Source: Posidonia oceanica (taxonomy: Eukaryota > Streptophyta > Magnoliopsida > Alismatales > Posidoniaceae). From it: DNA of 64,000 nt. Below, in pieces: positions 42,085 through 52,500 of this stretch. The position numbers and the translations under genes were made by a program. The notes under the pieces were generated by a model that saw only the letters and a program-made list of their open reading frames with translations, was not told where the DNA came from and searched no databases. Where the stretch lies: the NCBI GenBank assembly GCA_037176725.1, contig JAZBRS010000029.1, forward strand, positions 43,596,001 to 43,660,000. The letters run 5' to 3'. Within the stretch, counting starts at the first letter, position 1. The number at the start of each line of letters is the position of its first letter.

Positions 42085-43287
42085 ATGGGCTTCCCTACTC
42101 TGCTAACTCCTGCACATTGCTCGGAAACCCTGCAAGAATGGATCAGCAGGCTCACTTTACAAGACTGTGAACAGCTGCGCCTGTGGGGCATACCAACTAA
42201 ACTGCTGAAGGCTGCTGATGTGGAAGTCAGCCGCCACCTTCTGTGTGCCGCCGCAAGATTCTGGAAACCGGCGTACCATGTCTTCCGCTTTGGCAAGACT
42301 GAGCTGACACCTACACTGGAAGAGGTGCGTCGGATATGCGGCTTTTCAAAAATCATGGGGCCTCCTATTTTCATGAGACGCGACGGATATCTCGAAGTCC
42401 TAAGCCAGCTGACTGGGCTATCCACTCGAACCTGCCAACAGAGACTAATCTGCACCAGTGGACCAGAGCCTATGCTTCGCCTTGCACACTTCAATGATAT
42501 CATGAACAAGCGTGCCGACCTCGGAGATGAGCTGTGGCTCCGAGGATTTGTCATCCGCTTTTTGGGCGAACTAATCTTTACTCATGGCCGACTGACAGTG
42601 GCCATCGAGGTCGCAGAGATTGCGCTAGCTGTGGTGACCCAGCACATAGACCTGGCACCAGTTGTCTTGGCAGAGACCTATCGCGGGCTGGACCGCATTT
42701 CTCATCGCTGCCGCCACTTCCACGGTTGCGGAGCACTCATACAAGTCTGGCTGACTGCGCACTTAGAGATGGACTTTCTGCGCCCTCAAGTACACGCCTT
42801 CGAAGCATACTGCAGCAGCGCCCGTACCAGAGCAGACAAGAGCGTCAAAGAAGAGTACGAGAGGCTGTCAGCACTGACTGACGACGCTGTGACCTGGCGT
42901 ATCGTCCCTTCTGCAGCCGAGCCATTCACTGTCTTTTTCAGCGCGCGCGACACGCGACTGATCGTTCTTCCAGGCTTCACAGCAGGCGTAGAGTACCACC
43001 CAATCAGGGTCATGCGCCAGTTCGGCTTCCAGCAGGGCGCCTTCATCGACAGTACAGCGCCCAAGCTTCTACAGACGTACCCTCTCAGCACAACTGCCCC
43101 GACCAAGAAGCTTGCTAGTCTGATGCAGCAGGGGGTCCAATCTACAGACATTGCAGTTGTGAGAGGCGTAGGATGCACCCCTGAATATGAAGCTGAAGTC
43201 CGACAGCTCTGGCCTATCGCTGAAGTCCCGCCAGGCGGTCCCTTGTTCCCCGACTCCAGGCAGTCGAAGAAGGCCCGAACTGACTAG
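42085..43287 (+). CDS. B accessory ORF, DUF7745/plant-mobile-domain-like, intact (400 aa)
   Basis: Starts MGFPTLLTPAHC and ends at TAG 43285. I recognise features of the plant DUF7745 family, a relative of the plant mobile domain: an aromatic FWKP..HVFRFG followed by ELTPTLEE (residues 59-80), an L.LRGFVIRFLGEL segment (about 150-163), APVVLAETYRGLD (191-203) and a GCGALIQVWLTAHLEM helix (214-229). No signal peptide, transmembrane segment or enzyme motif is seen, so it is not an envelope protein. The C terminus is basic (SRQSKKARTD), possibly nuclear targeting. It is unlike upstream ORF1 of Ogre. Its molecular role is unknown; preservation in A (broken) and B (intact) shows it belongs to the element. 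Family assignment is from memory. Confidence 0.85.
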   Translation: MGFPTLLTPAHCSETLQEWISRLTLQDCEQLRLWGIPTKLLKAADVEVSRHLLCAAARFWKPAYHVFRFGKTELTPTLEEVRRICGFSKIMGPPIFMRRDGYLEVLSQLTGLSTRTCQQRLICTSGPEPMLRLAHFNDIMNKRADLGDELWLRGFVIRFLGELIFTHGRLTVAIEVAEIALAVVTQHIDLAPVVLAETYRGLDRISHRCRHFHGCGALIQVWLTAHLEMDFLRPQVHAFEAYCSSARTRADKSVKEEYERLSALTDDAVTWRIVPSAAEPFTVFFSARDTRLIVLPGFTAGVEYHPIRVMRQFGFQQGAFIDSTAPKLLQTYPLSTTAPTKKLASLMQQGVQSTDIAVVRGVGCTPEYEAEVRQLWPIAEVPPGGPLFPDSRQSKKARTD

Positions 43288-43564
43288 GCCCTTGTGCAAC
43301 CATCATGTGGTCTTCTTTCGGATTATGCTGTACATTTCTGGCCTGCCATAGGCATTGTACTCATCAAGCTTTATCAATGAAAACTGTTTCTGCTATCTGC
43401 TTGCACATCAAGACTCCTTGCCGCATTGCATATCATTATCATCATCATCTTGGGCCCTCTAACCAGACTTGCAGGCATCACAACGCAGTAAAGTCCTCAG
43501 CACCCAATCCGAAGTCCAGAACATCTCCGGACCCGCGTCGTCAAGCTACGCCATCTGTCTTCCT

Positions 43565-44440
43565 CAGCTGATCATCCCCAGCTGAGTCCCTTGCGGGCTG
43601 GCACCCCAAACTGCCCGGCGAAAGGTCCGTCAACCTGTCATCATCCCCAGCTGATCATCCCCAGCTGAGTCCTCTGCGGGCTGGCACCCCAAACTGCTCG
43701 GCGAAAGGTCCGTCAACCTGACACTCTTCTCGGCTGATCACCTCAGCTGAGTCCCCAGCTGATCGCCCTCAGCTGAGTCCCCTACGGGCTGGCACCCCGA
43801 ACTGCTCGGCGAAAGGTCCGTCAACCTGACACTCTTCTCGGCTGATCACCTCAGCTGAGTCCCCAGCTGATCGTCCCCAGCTGAGTCCTCTGCGGGCTGG
43901 CACCCCAAACTGCTCGGCGAAAGGTCCGTCAACCTGACACTCTTCTCGGCTGATCACCTCAGCTGAGTCCCCAGCTGATCGTCCCCAGCTGAGTCCCCTA
44001 CGGGCTGGCACCCCAAACTGCTCGGCGATGGGTTCGTCAACCTATCATCCATCCACTCGTTCATCTATCCTTGCATCCTGATGCCGGGGGCGCTTCGACC
44101 ATCCCCTGGTATCATCCTGATACCAGGGGCATCTTTTGGCTGCCCTGCGGTATCATCCCCAGCTGATCATCCTCAGCTAAATTCCCCTGCGGGCTGGCAC
44201 CCCAAACTGCTCGGCGAAAGGTCCGTCAACCTGACACTCTTCTCGGCTGGTCACCCCAGCTGAGTCCCCAGTTGATCGCCCTCAGCTGAATCCCTTGCGG
44301 GCTGGCACCCCAAACTGCTCGGCGAAAGGTCCGTCAACCTGACACTCTTCTCGGCTGGTCATCCTCAGCTGAGTCCCCAGCTGATCGCCCTCAGCTGAAT
44401 CCCTTGCGGGCTAGTACCCCAAACTACTCGTCTGACAAGC
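43565..44440 (+). repeat. 108-bp tandem array, B 3' UTR
   Basis: Marker GGCTGGCACCCCAAACTGCT occurs near 43596, 43679, 43787, 43895, 44003, 44192, 44299 and 44409, a period of about 108 bp with one shortened unit and one interrupted by a hairpin segment. Each unit also has CAGCTGA and TCAGCTGAG palindromic words. A has a single related unit near 17740-17830. Confidence 0.9.
44103..44129 (+). promoter_or_regulatory. Perfect 12-bp hairpin in B 3' UTR
   Basis: CCCCTGGTATCA, loop TCC, TGATACCAGGGG, followed by CATCTTTT. A second version lies at 44494-44520 with changed stem (CTGGTGT/ACACCAG), and A has one at 16019-16046. Confidence 0.75.
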
Positions 44441-44493
44441 ACGACACTCTTGTCATCACTCTCTGCTTTCGATGCCAAGGACGCGCTGGCCAA

Positions 44494-44520
44494 CCCCTGG
44501 TGTCATCCCGACACCAGAGG
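44494..44520 (+). promoter_or_regulatory. Second GGTGTCA-type hairpin in B 3' UTR
   Basis: CCCCTGGTGT ... ACACCAGAGG, followed by CATCTTTT. Compared with 44103-44129, the stem has A:T replaced by G:C on both arms (TATCA/TGATA to TGT/ACA), a paired change. Confidence 0.65.
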
Positions 44521-44589
44521 CATCTTTTGATCGCCCCTTGGTATCGTTCTTTCCCTCTGTCCCCTATGACGTTCCTGGCGTCATGGGAT

Positions 44590-44975
44590 GATTTCTTCTC
44601 ATCATTCCCTTACCCCTTCTTTGCCGGCCGATAAGTCCGATATCTTATCATTCTCATCATTCCCTCATCCCCTCTTTGCCGGCCGATAAGTCCGATATCT
44701 TATCAATCAACAATTCTCATCATGATCTCATCCCCCTCTTTAGTTTAAATTCTCATCATGATCTCATCCCCCTCTTTAGCTTAGATTCTCATCATGATCT
44801 CATCCCCCTCTTTAGTTTAAATTCTCATCATGATCTCATCCCCCTCTTTAGCTTAGCTTCTCATCATGATCTCATCCCCCTCTGTAGCTTAACTTCTCAT
44901 CATTACCTCATCCCCTCTTTGCCGGCCGATAAGTTCGATATCTTATCATTCTCATCATGCTCTCGTCCCCTCTTA
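44590..44975 (+). repeat. 36-bp and GATAAG/CTTATC repeats, B 3' UTR
   Basis: Units CTCATCATGATCTCATCCCC..CTCTTTAG(T/C)TTA with a 36-bp period run from about 44714 to 44900. They are flanked by three copies of GCCGGCCGATAAGT.CGATATCTTATC (near 44625, 44681 and 44921), each able to form a GATAAG/CTTATC stem. Confidence 0.85.
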
Positions 44976-45000
44976 TCAATCATCAATCAATCACTCGTGC

Positions 45001-45980
45001 TAGGCTGATATCCGAAACTATCAACAATCAATCACTCTCAGGCTGATAACCTAAACTATCTTCTGGCCGATCCATGGTTGGCCCGCAGTTGTGTTATACG
45101 GCTGACATCCAGTAACTGTCCCTCGTAATTGCACTTTTCCAGTTGATAGGTCTGTAAACTATCCGCCGGTTGACAGGACCGTAAACTGTCGCTCCAGTTG
45201 ATAGGTCTGTAAACTATCGCGTGCAATTACGTTATACGGCTGACATCCAGTAACTGTCCCTTGCAATTGCGGTTTCCAGTTGATAGGTCTGTAAACTATC
45301 CTCCAGTTGATAGGTCTGTAAACTATCCGCCGGTTGACAGGACCGTAAACTGTCGTTAGGCTGATATTCCTAAACTATCACCAGCAATTGCATTATACGG
45401 CTGATATCCAGTAACTATCCCTCATCATTGCGCGTTTCCAGTTGATAGGTCTGTAAACTATCTGCCGGTTGACAGGACCGTAAACTGTCGCTCCAGTTGA
45501 TAGGTCTGTAAACTATCCACCAGTTGGTAGGACTGTAAACTACCACGCGCAATGATGTTATACGGCTGACATCCAGTAACTGTCCCTCGCAATGCCGTTT
45601 CCAGTTGATAGGACTGTAAACTATCCTCCAGTTGATAGGTCTGTAAACTATCCGCCGGTTGACAGGACCGTAAACTGTCGTTCCAGATGATAGACTGTAA
45701 ACTATCCGGCATTGCGTTATACGGCTGATATCCAGTAACTATCACTCATGGTTTGTGGTTTCTGGTTGACAGGACCGTAAACTGTCGCTCCAGTTGATAG
45801 GTCTGTAAACTATCCACCGGTTGACAGGACCGTAAACTGTCGTTAGGCTGATACTCCTAAACTATCACCCACAACCATGTTATACGGCTGATATCCAGTA
45901 ACTATCACTCACAACTGCTCCGGTTGACAGGACCGTAAACTGTCACTCCCGGTTGATAGGACCGTAAACTATCCGGACGA
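45001..45980 (+). repeat. Covarying hairpin array with nested outer stems, B 3' UTR
   Basis: About 29 hairpins of 17-22 bases. Stem forms are GATAG/CTATC, GACAG/CTGTC, GGTAG/CTACC, and in the linker copies GATA/TATC or GACA/TGTC; every copy I checked is self-complementary. Five modules of three or four hairpins are enclosed by outer stems: 45124-45134/45221-45231, 45262-45270/45384-45392, 45423-45434/45546-45557, 45588-45597/45707-45716 and 45747-45758/45869-45879. Each module is followed by TTATACGGCTGA.ATCCAGTAACT. GCAGTTGTG (45085-45093) and CACAACTGC (45910-45918) could close the whole set. Confidence 0.88.
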
Positions 45981-46110
45981 TGAGCCCGTCACCTTATCAT
46001 TTTTTTCTCCTTTTCGGCGTAACCTTGTCCCAGGAAGACAAAGTCACGCACCCCCTTTCTGCGATAGGAGAGTTGGCCTCTCTCCCCTCGCACTCTTTTC
46101 TTTCCTGCTG

Positions 46111-46135
46111 GCTTGTTCCCCAGACGGGGACAAGC
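46111..46135 (+). promoter_or_regulatory. Hairpin GCTTGTTCCCC/GGGGACAAGC in B 3' UTR
   Basis: One-base bulge and loop AGAC. It is the single B relative of the GCTTGTCCTC/GAGGACAAGC hairpins that are amplified in A (16080-17740), with the inner stem changed on both arms. Confidence 0.7.
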
Positions 46136-46531
46136 TGCACCCTGTTTCCCCTCGCTTTGTCGCGTGAGTTTGGCCTCCCTGCCAGATCCTCGCGCCACAT
46201 CGCGTCCTTTTATCTTCTCTCTTGCATCATCTCCGCGCCTTCTCAGCTAGCATTGCATATTAATTTAACATCATCAGCATCACTTGCGTGGCATCAGCAT
46301 CTCTTCTAGTTGCACTAACTTTTGTACTAACTTTTGCATCGCATTAGCATGCATTGCATACTTAGCATCATTTATCTGCACCCAACACCTCGCATTGCGG
46401 CAATGGGCTACGACGTTCGGTGCATCCGCCGAATAAGTAACTCACGCCAATAGCAAATCTTTTGGCCCTCCGGTCAAATGGGGTGTCTTGTCAACCCTGA
46501 GCAGCGGTCTCGGTCCCCTTGACCTCGCTCA

Positions 46532-46540
46532 GGGAGGGGC
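46532..46540 (+). other. Polypurine tract of B
   Basis: AGGGAGGGG, then CATC and the 3' LTR (TGTTGACACC) at 46545. Identical to A's tract. Confidence 0.88.
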
Positions 46541-46544
46541 ATCT

Positions 46545-49500
46545 GTTGACACCCCATTTCGACAAGGCTGAATCAGCGGATCTCTCTGGCGGCTAGGAAA
46601 AACCCAAAATCGCACATTCCTCTTCATCCTTCTTCCCAAATCAAACTCCAGCTCAAACCTCAGAGCCAAACCTAGAACCACACCCATTTTCTAACCCCAA
46701 AACCTTACCCTGAAACCATCCCAAAACCTTACCCTGAAACCATCCCAAAACCTTACCCTCAAACCATCCAAAACCCAAGCCAAAACCAAACCCTAACCCT
46801 CCTTTCTACCCTTCATAACCAGCCAACTTGACCTAAGCCTTTACCCCTCTTCCCGAGCTCAAAACTTGACCAAAATCCATAGGAAAATCCACCAACACCC
46901 ACTCAACAAACCTACTCTAAAACCTAGAAATTTCTAAACCTGACCCATTCCCAAAAACCCTAGAAAACCTAGGTGAATTTCCCCTTTTTCTACACCTTGA
47001 AACCCCTCCAAAACCTTCTTAGAATCAAACCAAAACCTTAGACCGAATACCTTAAGCCCTAGACTACCCACTCGCCAATTTTCACCCCATTCTGAGACCT
47101 CTAAGCCTTCCTTTCACCCAAATTATCCTTTTCTCTCTCCGGGATTATCATTTTCTCTCTCCTCTCTCTCTCCTGATTATCATCTCTCTTTTCATCCCTT
47201 TCTGATCCTTTTTCTGGTCTGGCTGTGGGCCCCCTCTGTGCTTCTATCCTTCCTCTATCCTATCCCTATTTTTACTTTATTTTTAACATTTTTTCTGAAT
47301 TTTTAAAAATCGTTTTCCTCCAACCTATCTTTTTCCTTTTATTCCCCTTTTTATTCCATTTTTTCCTCCTTCTCTTTTCCCTTTTCTCCCTTTTGCAAAA
47401 ATCCACAAAAACCCATAAAAATCTGTAAAATCTCAAAACATAAAACAAACAAATCAGTACCCTAAGAAAAACAATTAAAAAATGTTAAACAAGCAATTAA
47501 CAACTTAAACTTAACTTAAGCAAGCTAAAAAGAAAACTAAACATGCAAACTAAAAAATGCAAAACAAATCAAAAGAAAACACTGAAAAATCAGGAAAAAA
47601 AGCTAAAACAAAATCAAAACCCACCAAAGGTAAAAACCCATCAGAAGAATTAAAAACAAACCCTAAAAAGGAGAATTAAAAATCAAACATTAAAACAAAT
47701 AATTAAAAAAGGCAAAGGACTTAACCTAGTAAACATAAGAAAAACAAGTTAAAAGCTTAATTAAAAAAAAAGGGAAAAAAAAACACATCTGAAAAGCTCA
47801 AAAACACCCTATCAAACAGAAAAATCCAACTAAAAACTTCAAGAAAAATCCTTAAATAAAAATCAAGACATAACTTAAAAGACTTAAGAAAGAAAAACCC
47901 TAAGAAGACTACAACTTTAAAATCTAAAACCAACCCTAAAATAATACAAAATAAATCCTGAAAAATCCTAATCAATGCCCTAAGTGTCCAACAAAAGAAA
48001 TAAAATTTTTAAAATAATTTAAAAAGGGATTAACAAACATTTAATCAAGTGAAAACCAATTAAAAACAAAACCAAAACCCTAAAACCCTAATCAAGCCCA
48101 AAACACATTAATCAACTCAAAATAACCATTAAAAATCTTAATTAAAATCCTAACCTACAGCAAAACTCTTCTAATATTTTTACTTATTTTTAGTTTATTT
48201 TTACCTATTTTATTTCCCCATTCTACCCTCTCTTTCTTTCCTCCTTCTTTCTTTCTTTCTTTCTTTCTTTCCTTCCTTACTGGGCTCAATCCGGCCCATT
48301 TCTTCTTTTCTTTCTTTTTCATTCTTTTTCTCAGCCCGCAGCAGTCCGGCCCACGCTTCGTCTCCTCCTTCTTCTTCCTCGCGCTTCCACCGGATTTCCT
48401 TCCCGCGAGCTCGCTGCTACAGGTCTCCCTCCATCCATTTGAATTCGAAGCTCCGTCCTTTCATCTACAGCAGCTCGCCGCCTCTCCCTCGTCTCAGCAG
48501 TTTTTCCGGAGTCGGACGACACCGGTCCTCTCTGCTGCAGTGGCCGCCGATGGATTTCAAAAACTTCCAGCGCGCCAGCAGCCTCCCCTCCCCAGATAAA
48601 AGCTTCCCGTCCTTCCTTCAATCAGAGAGAGATAGACCTTCAATTGGCAGTGAGAGCGAGCAAGAGAGAGCAACGAGAGACCACCGGCAAACCAGAGACC
48701 AAAATCCGTTTTTTCTTTCCTTTCCTGTGCGATCTTCCTTCTCCCCTGATCCTCTTCCAATTCCGGAGTGAAAAGAGAGAGGAAAGAGAGTGTTTGTGAG
48801 TTCTGGGCATCCCGGAGAGAAGCCCTCATCAGAGCCCGATCCCTCCATCAGTCTTTTTCTTTTCTTCTCTGAAAATATCAGCAGAGCATCCTTCTTTCTT
48901 TTCCAATCCCCCAACACCACTCCAAGCCTCCACACTTCTCCCCTTTGCTCCCCCAAGATCACCCAAAACCCAGCCATTTCCCAGCCTCATTCTCCGGCCA
49001 TTCCACCCACTGAACCCACCTAAAACCACCCGGAAACACCCCGATCACCAGACCTGCAACCCAGCTCCTTTCTCTCACAATTCCCTCCACTCCAACTCAC
49101 CACCCTCTCCCAAACTTTGTCCAGAGACTCACTGGACCTCCACCTTCTCAAAACACCAACCATCAAACCCAGCCACCCATCGTAGACCTTAAGCTCCACT
49201 ACAAACACCTAGACCCATCTTCAGCCCAGAAAACCGACCTAGCTCCAAGACCACTCCACAGCCTCCCAAAAAAGCATTTCAACCACCCAGAACCACTCCC
49301 GCACCTCCAGCAATCTCCCAGAGCGCTCCATCCAAGCCGACGAGCAGCAACGCCCCTCCCCGACCTCCGGCAGCAACCTGTGAACCCAAATCAGTCGAAC
49401 CACCACCCGTGCTGCGAAGCTTCCGTCTGACTATCTGGGAAGCACCGGAGGAACATTCAGAAGCCGCTCCAACCTTCGCGAGCGACGGACGACGCCCGCT

Positions 49501-52500
49501 GTGACCGAACGACCTCCGCCGACCGGCTCTGGAACCACTGACGTCGGGGGAACGACTCAGACGCGGAAAGAGGTAAATTTTGCTTCCATTAGCTTCCTTT
49601 TCTTTTCCTCTCGCTTCCCCGCCCTTTAGACTAGCTTTTCCGGCCCTCCTGCTCCGTTTCCGCTCGCCGGTCCGGTCATCTTCTCCGGCAACGTCCTCCG
49701 GTCTTCGCGGCGCTCCAGCCAGCGGAACGCCATCCCGGTGATCCCCGAAGCTCCGCACGGACGTCAGGAGTCTCCTCCGGTCTTCAGAGCGCAGCTTCGC
49801 TGCGTCGAACGACCGGACCGAGCTTCAGACCTTCTGTAGAGCTCCGGCGAACGCTCCGGCACGTTCCAGACAGCGTCGTCCTCCACCGATTGCCGCCCTG
49901 TCTCTGCCAACTCCGGGAGCACCTCCTCCGTTCGACTGCGCATCCTCAGCCCCCCCCCCTGTCGACGGCATGAGCGCTGGAAGTTTCGTGCTACAGTGCG
50001 CGTCGCCGTCGACGATCGGCACTGTGTCTTTATTTTTCAGTTTATATAGTTTTTAGGGTGAATATTGCATATCTGTCTTAAGTTTTTTCATTTTTTACAT
50101 TCCAGTCCTTATTTCATTTATTCTGCTTAGTTTTTAATTAAATACTTTGCTAAATTGCGCGATCTGTTTATGTTTTTCAATATTTGCAAGTAGATCCTTT
50201 TACTGTGCTGTGCTGCTTTAATTTTTTGTAGTTTAGTCCTCCTGTTCTCAGTTTTTGCACCTAGGTCCTGCATTTAATCAGTTCATTTATTTACTCATAT
50301 TTACCATACTATATTGCATCCTGGCCCCTTGCATGTTTTTATTTTTGCATTTAAGTCCCATGCACTGTTAGAAACTTAGGATTATTTTTTATTTTTCCAT
50401 ACTGCATTGCATTCCAAGTCCCTGCATTTTTCCATTTTTGCATTTAAGTCCATGCACTGTAGAAACTTAGGTTCTGATTTTTATTTTTGGTTGATGCATT
50501 GCATATTAGCCCCTCTGCTTCATCATATTTACAGTTAGGTCCATTTTAAATGGACAGTAACTGTGCTGCATGCATTTTAACTTACTGCATTGCATTTTTA
50601 ACCCCATGTTTTCCAGAAATTGCACTGTGGTCCTGTCATTTAAATTCCAGAGCATATTTTCCATACTAAATTGCATTTTCAGCCCCTGCATGATTTGAAA
50701 ATCACATCTAGGTCCCTGCATGTTTTAAAAAAATCATGTGAAAAGACCATTTTGCCCCTAGGTCGCATTTTAGCCCCTATGCCTACCAAATTTCATACAG
50801 ACCTTCCACTGGTACCCCCGGACTCCCCAGGACCTTGTTTTCTGGAAAATTTGCATTTTAGACCCTAGATTTTTTCAAAATTGCACTCTGCCCCCTTTTT
50901 TGTTTCAAAATCTTTTCCAAAACATACCTTCTTTTCAAAACACCTTTCTGAGCCTAGTTTTTTGCCAAATAGACCCTTGTCTTCCCCTGTTTTCAAAGTC
51001 TTCTCCTGTGGAACCTTGTTTTCTGGGAAATTTGCACTTTTGGCCCCTCTTCTTTTCCAAAATGCTTTCTGAACTCCTGGTTTTTCCCAAATTACTTCTC
51101 TTTTGCTTTTTTGCTTTTGCATGCATCCTGCACTCATTTAGTCTTGCATTTTAGCATCTTCTTGCACACACTTAGCACTTCTAGCTCCCTTTCACTTGGG
51201 AGGCCCCTTTTGCACATCCCTAGGACCTCCTGAACACCTAGATCTGTTCTTCTCCCCTGTTCTGGCCCTTCTGCCTTGGAGCTGCGATATCTTCCAATCC
51301 GGCCGTTGGATCTTCTCAAGTGAGCTGCCCAAGTGACCGCAGCGAAGCGCTCTTCAGCATAGACCAGACAGATTTCAGATCAGGCTCCCGGATTTCCAGG
51401 TATGTCCTCCTGAACCCCTGCATTGCATTCATTTGCATGGCATTTGTACAGTTTTCCTTGTTTTCGCTTTCTGTCTCTTCGAGCATGTAGAATAGGACTT
51501 CCCCTTTCTGCTTGTCTATTCAAATCCTCGTTTCGCGTTTCTCTATGTGTTTCGTGTTGCGTTCTCCCTGGATTTGCCACTTTATGTGACTTTCTTCCCC
51601 TTTTTCCACGATCCGATCGCATCGCGAGCTTTGGGCAGCATACGAGACACACCGTGGAATGGTTTAGTGGGAAATAGTCGCAAAGAGGTGGTGATCCCTC
51701 CATTTGCCCCTTCTCACCTCAGTAGGTCTTCACACCTACTCTGAGTGGTCCTAAACAGCGTTTGTTCTTATACACACGTTGTTTTGCCTCCCCTTTGACC
51801 CCCTTCTAATCTCTTTCTGCATTCTTGCATTTGCATGGCTTTTCCGAGATTTTTGCTCCGCTATTTTGGCACCGTTTCGCGTGCCCGCCCTCGTTTTCGC
51901 TCCGTTTTGCGTGCCCATCTGTTTTCTTGTCTCGTTTTGCGCACTGTCTTGCCTCCTCATTCGTTTTGCGTGCCGGTTTTATTCTTTCGCCCCGTTTTGC
52001 ATACCATTCTGTTTTCTCGTCCTGTTTTGCGCACCTTCTTGCTCTCTTATCTCGTTTTGCGCGCTACTTTGTTTTCCGCTCGTTTTGCGTGACGATTTCG
52101 CCCTTTTGCATCGTTTTGCGCGCGTTGTTTGCTTCCCGCCTCGTTTTGCGTGTTTCGCGCCGTTTTCTCTTGCATGTCGACCCCATTGCATGGTTTTCAC
52201 GCTGTTTTGTTTTCTCGCTTGCATTTGCATATAGGGCTGTGATGCTTACTGCCTGGAGTTCTCACGAGCTAGGTTTCGCCTGGTTCGGAACACGGACAGC
52301 GTAGCTGAGCACTTAGAGAGCACGTTTACTTCCCTGCCTTGCATTTTCCCACTTAGAGCACTCCTTGAGCATTCATTTAGGCATTCATAGGCACATAGGC
52401 ATTCAATCCTGCATTTCCCTGCATATGCGAGCGTAAGCCTAGAAAGACCAATTTTCGGGCGTGTCGGGGGTGCCTAACACCTTCCCCGCACGTAACAGGA

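Larger units (their letters stand above)
43288..46531 (+). other. B 3' UTR, repeat-rich
   Basis: 3.2 kb holding three successive tandem arrays (108-bp, 36-bp and hairpin modules), three conserved hairpins and a GCATT-rich tail. It ends with sequence collinear with A's end (GGTGCATCC, GGGTGTCTTGTC.ACCCTGAGCAG, then the polypurine tract). Short ORFs here follow the repeats. Confidence 0.85.

Noticed and set aside
42085..43287. Accessory ORF as an envelope-like gene
   Set aside because: No signal peptide, transmembrane helix or glycosylation-rich ectodomain; soluble, helix-rich, DUF7745-like sequence instead.
43565..45980. CRISPR-like alternation of repeats and spacers
   Set aside because: Plant retrotransposon 3' UTR; the variable parts are themselves repeats and there are no cas genes.
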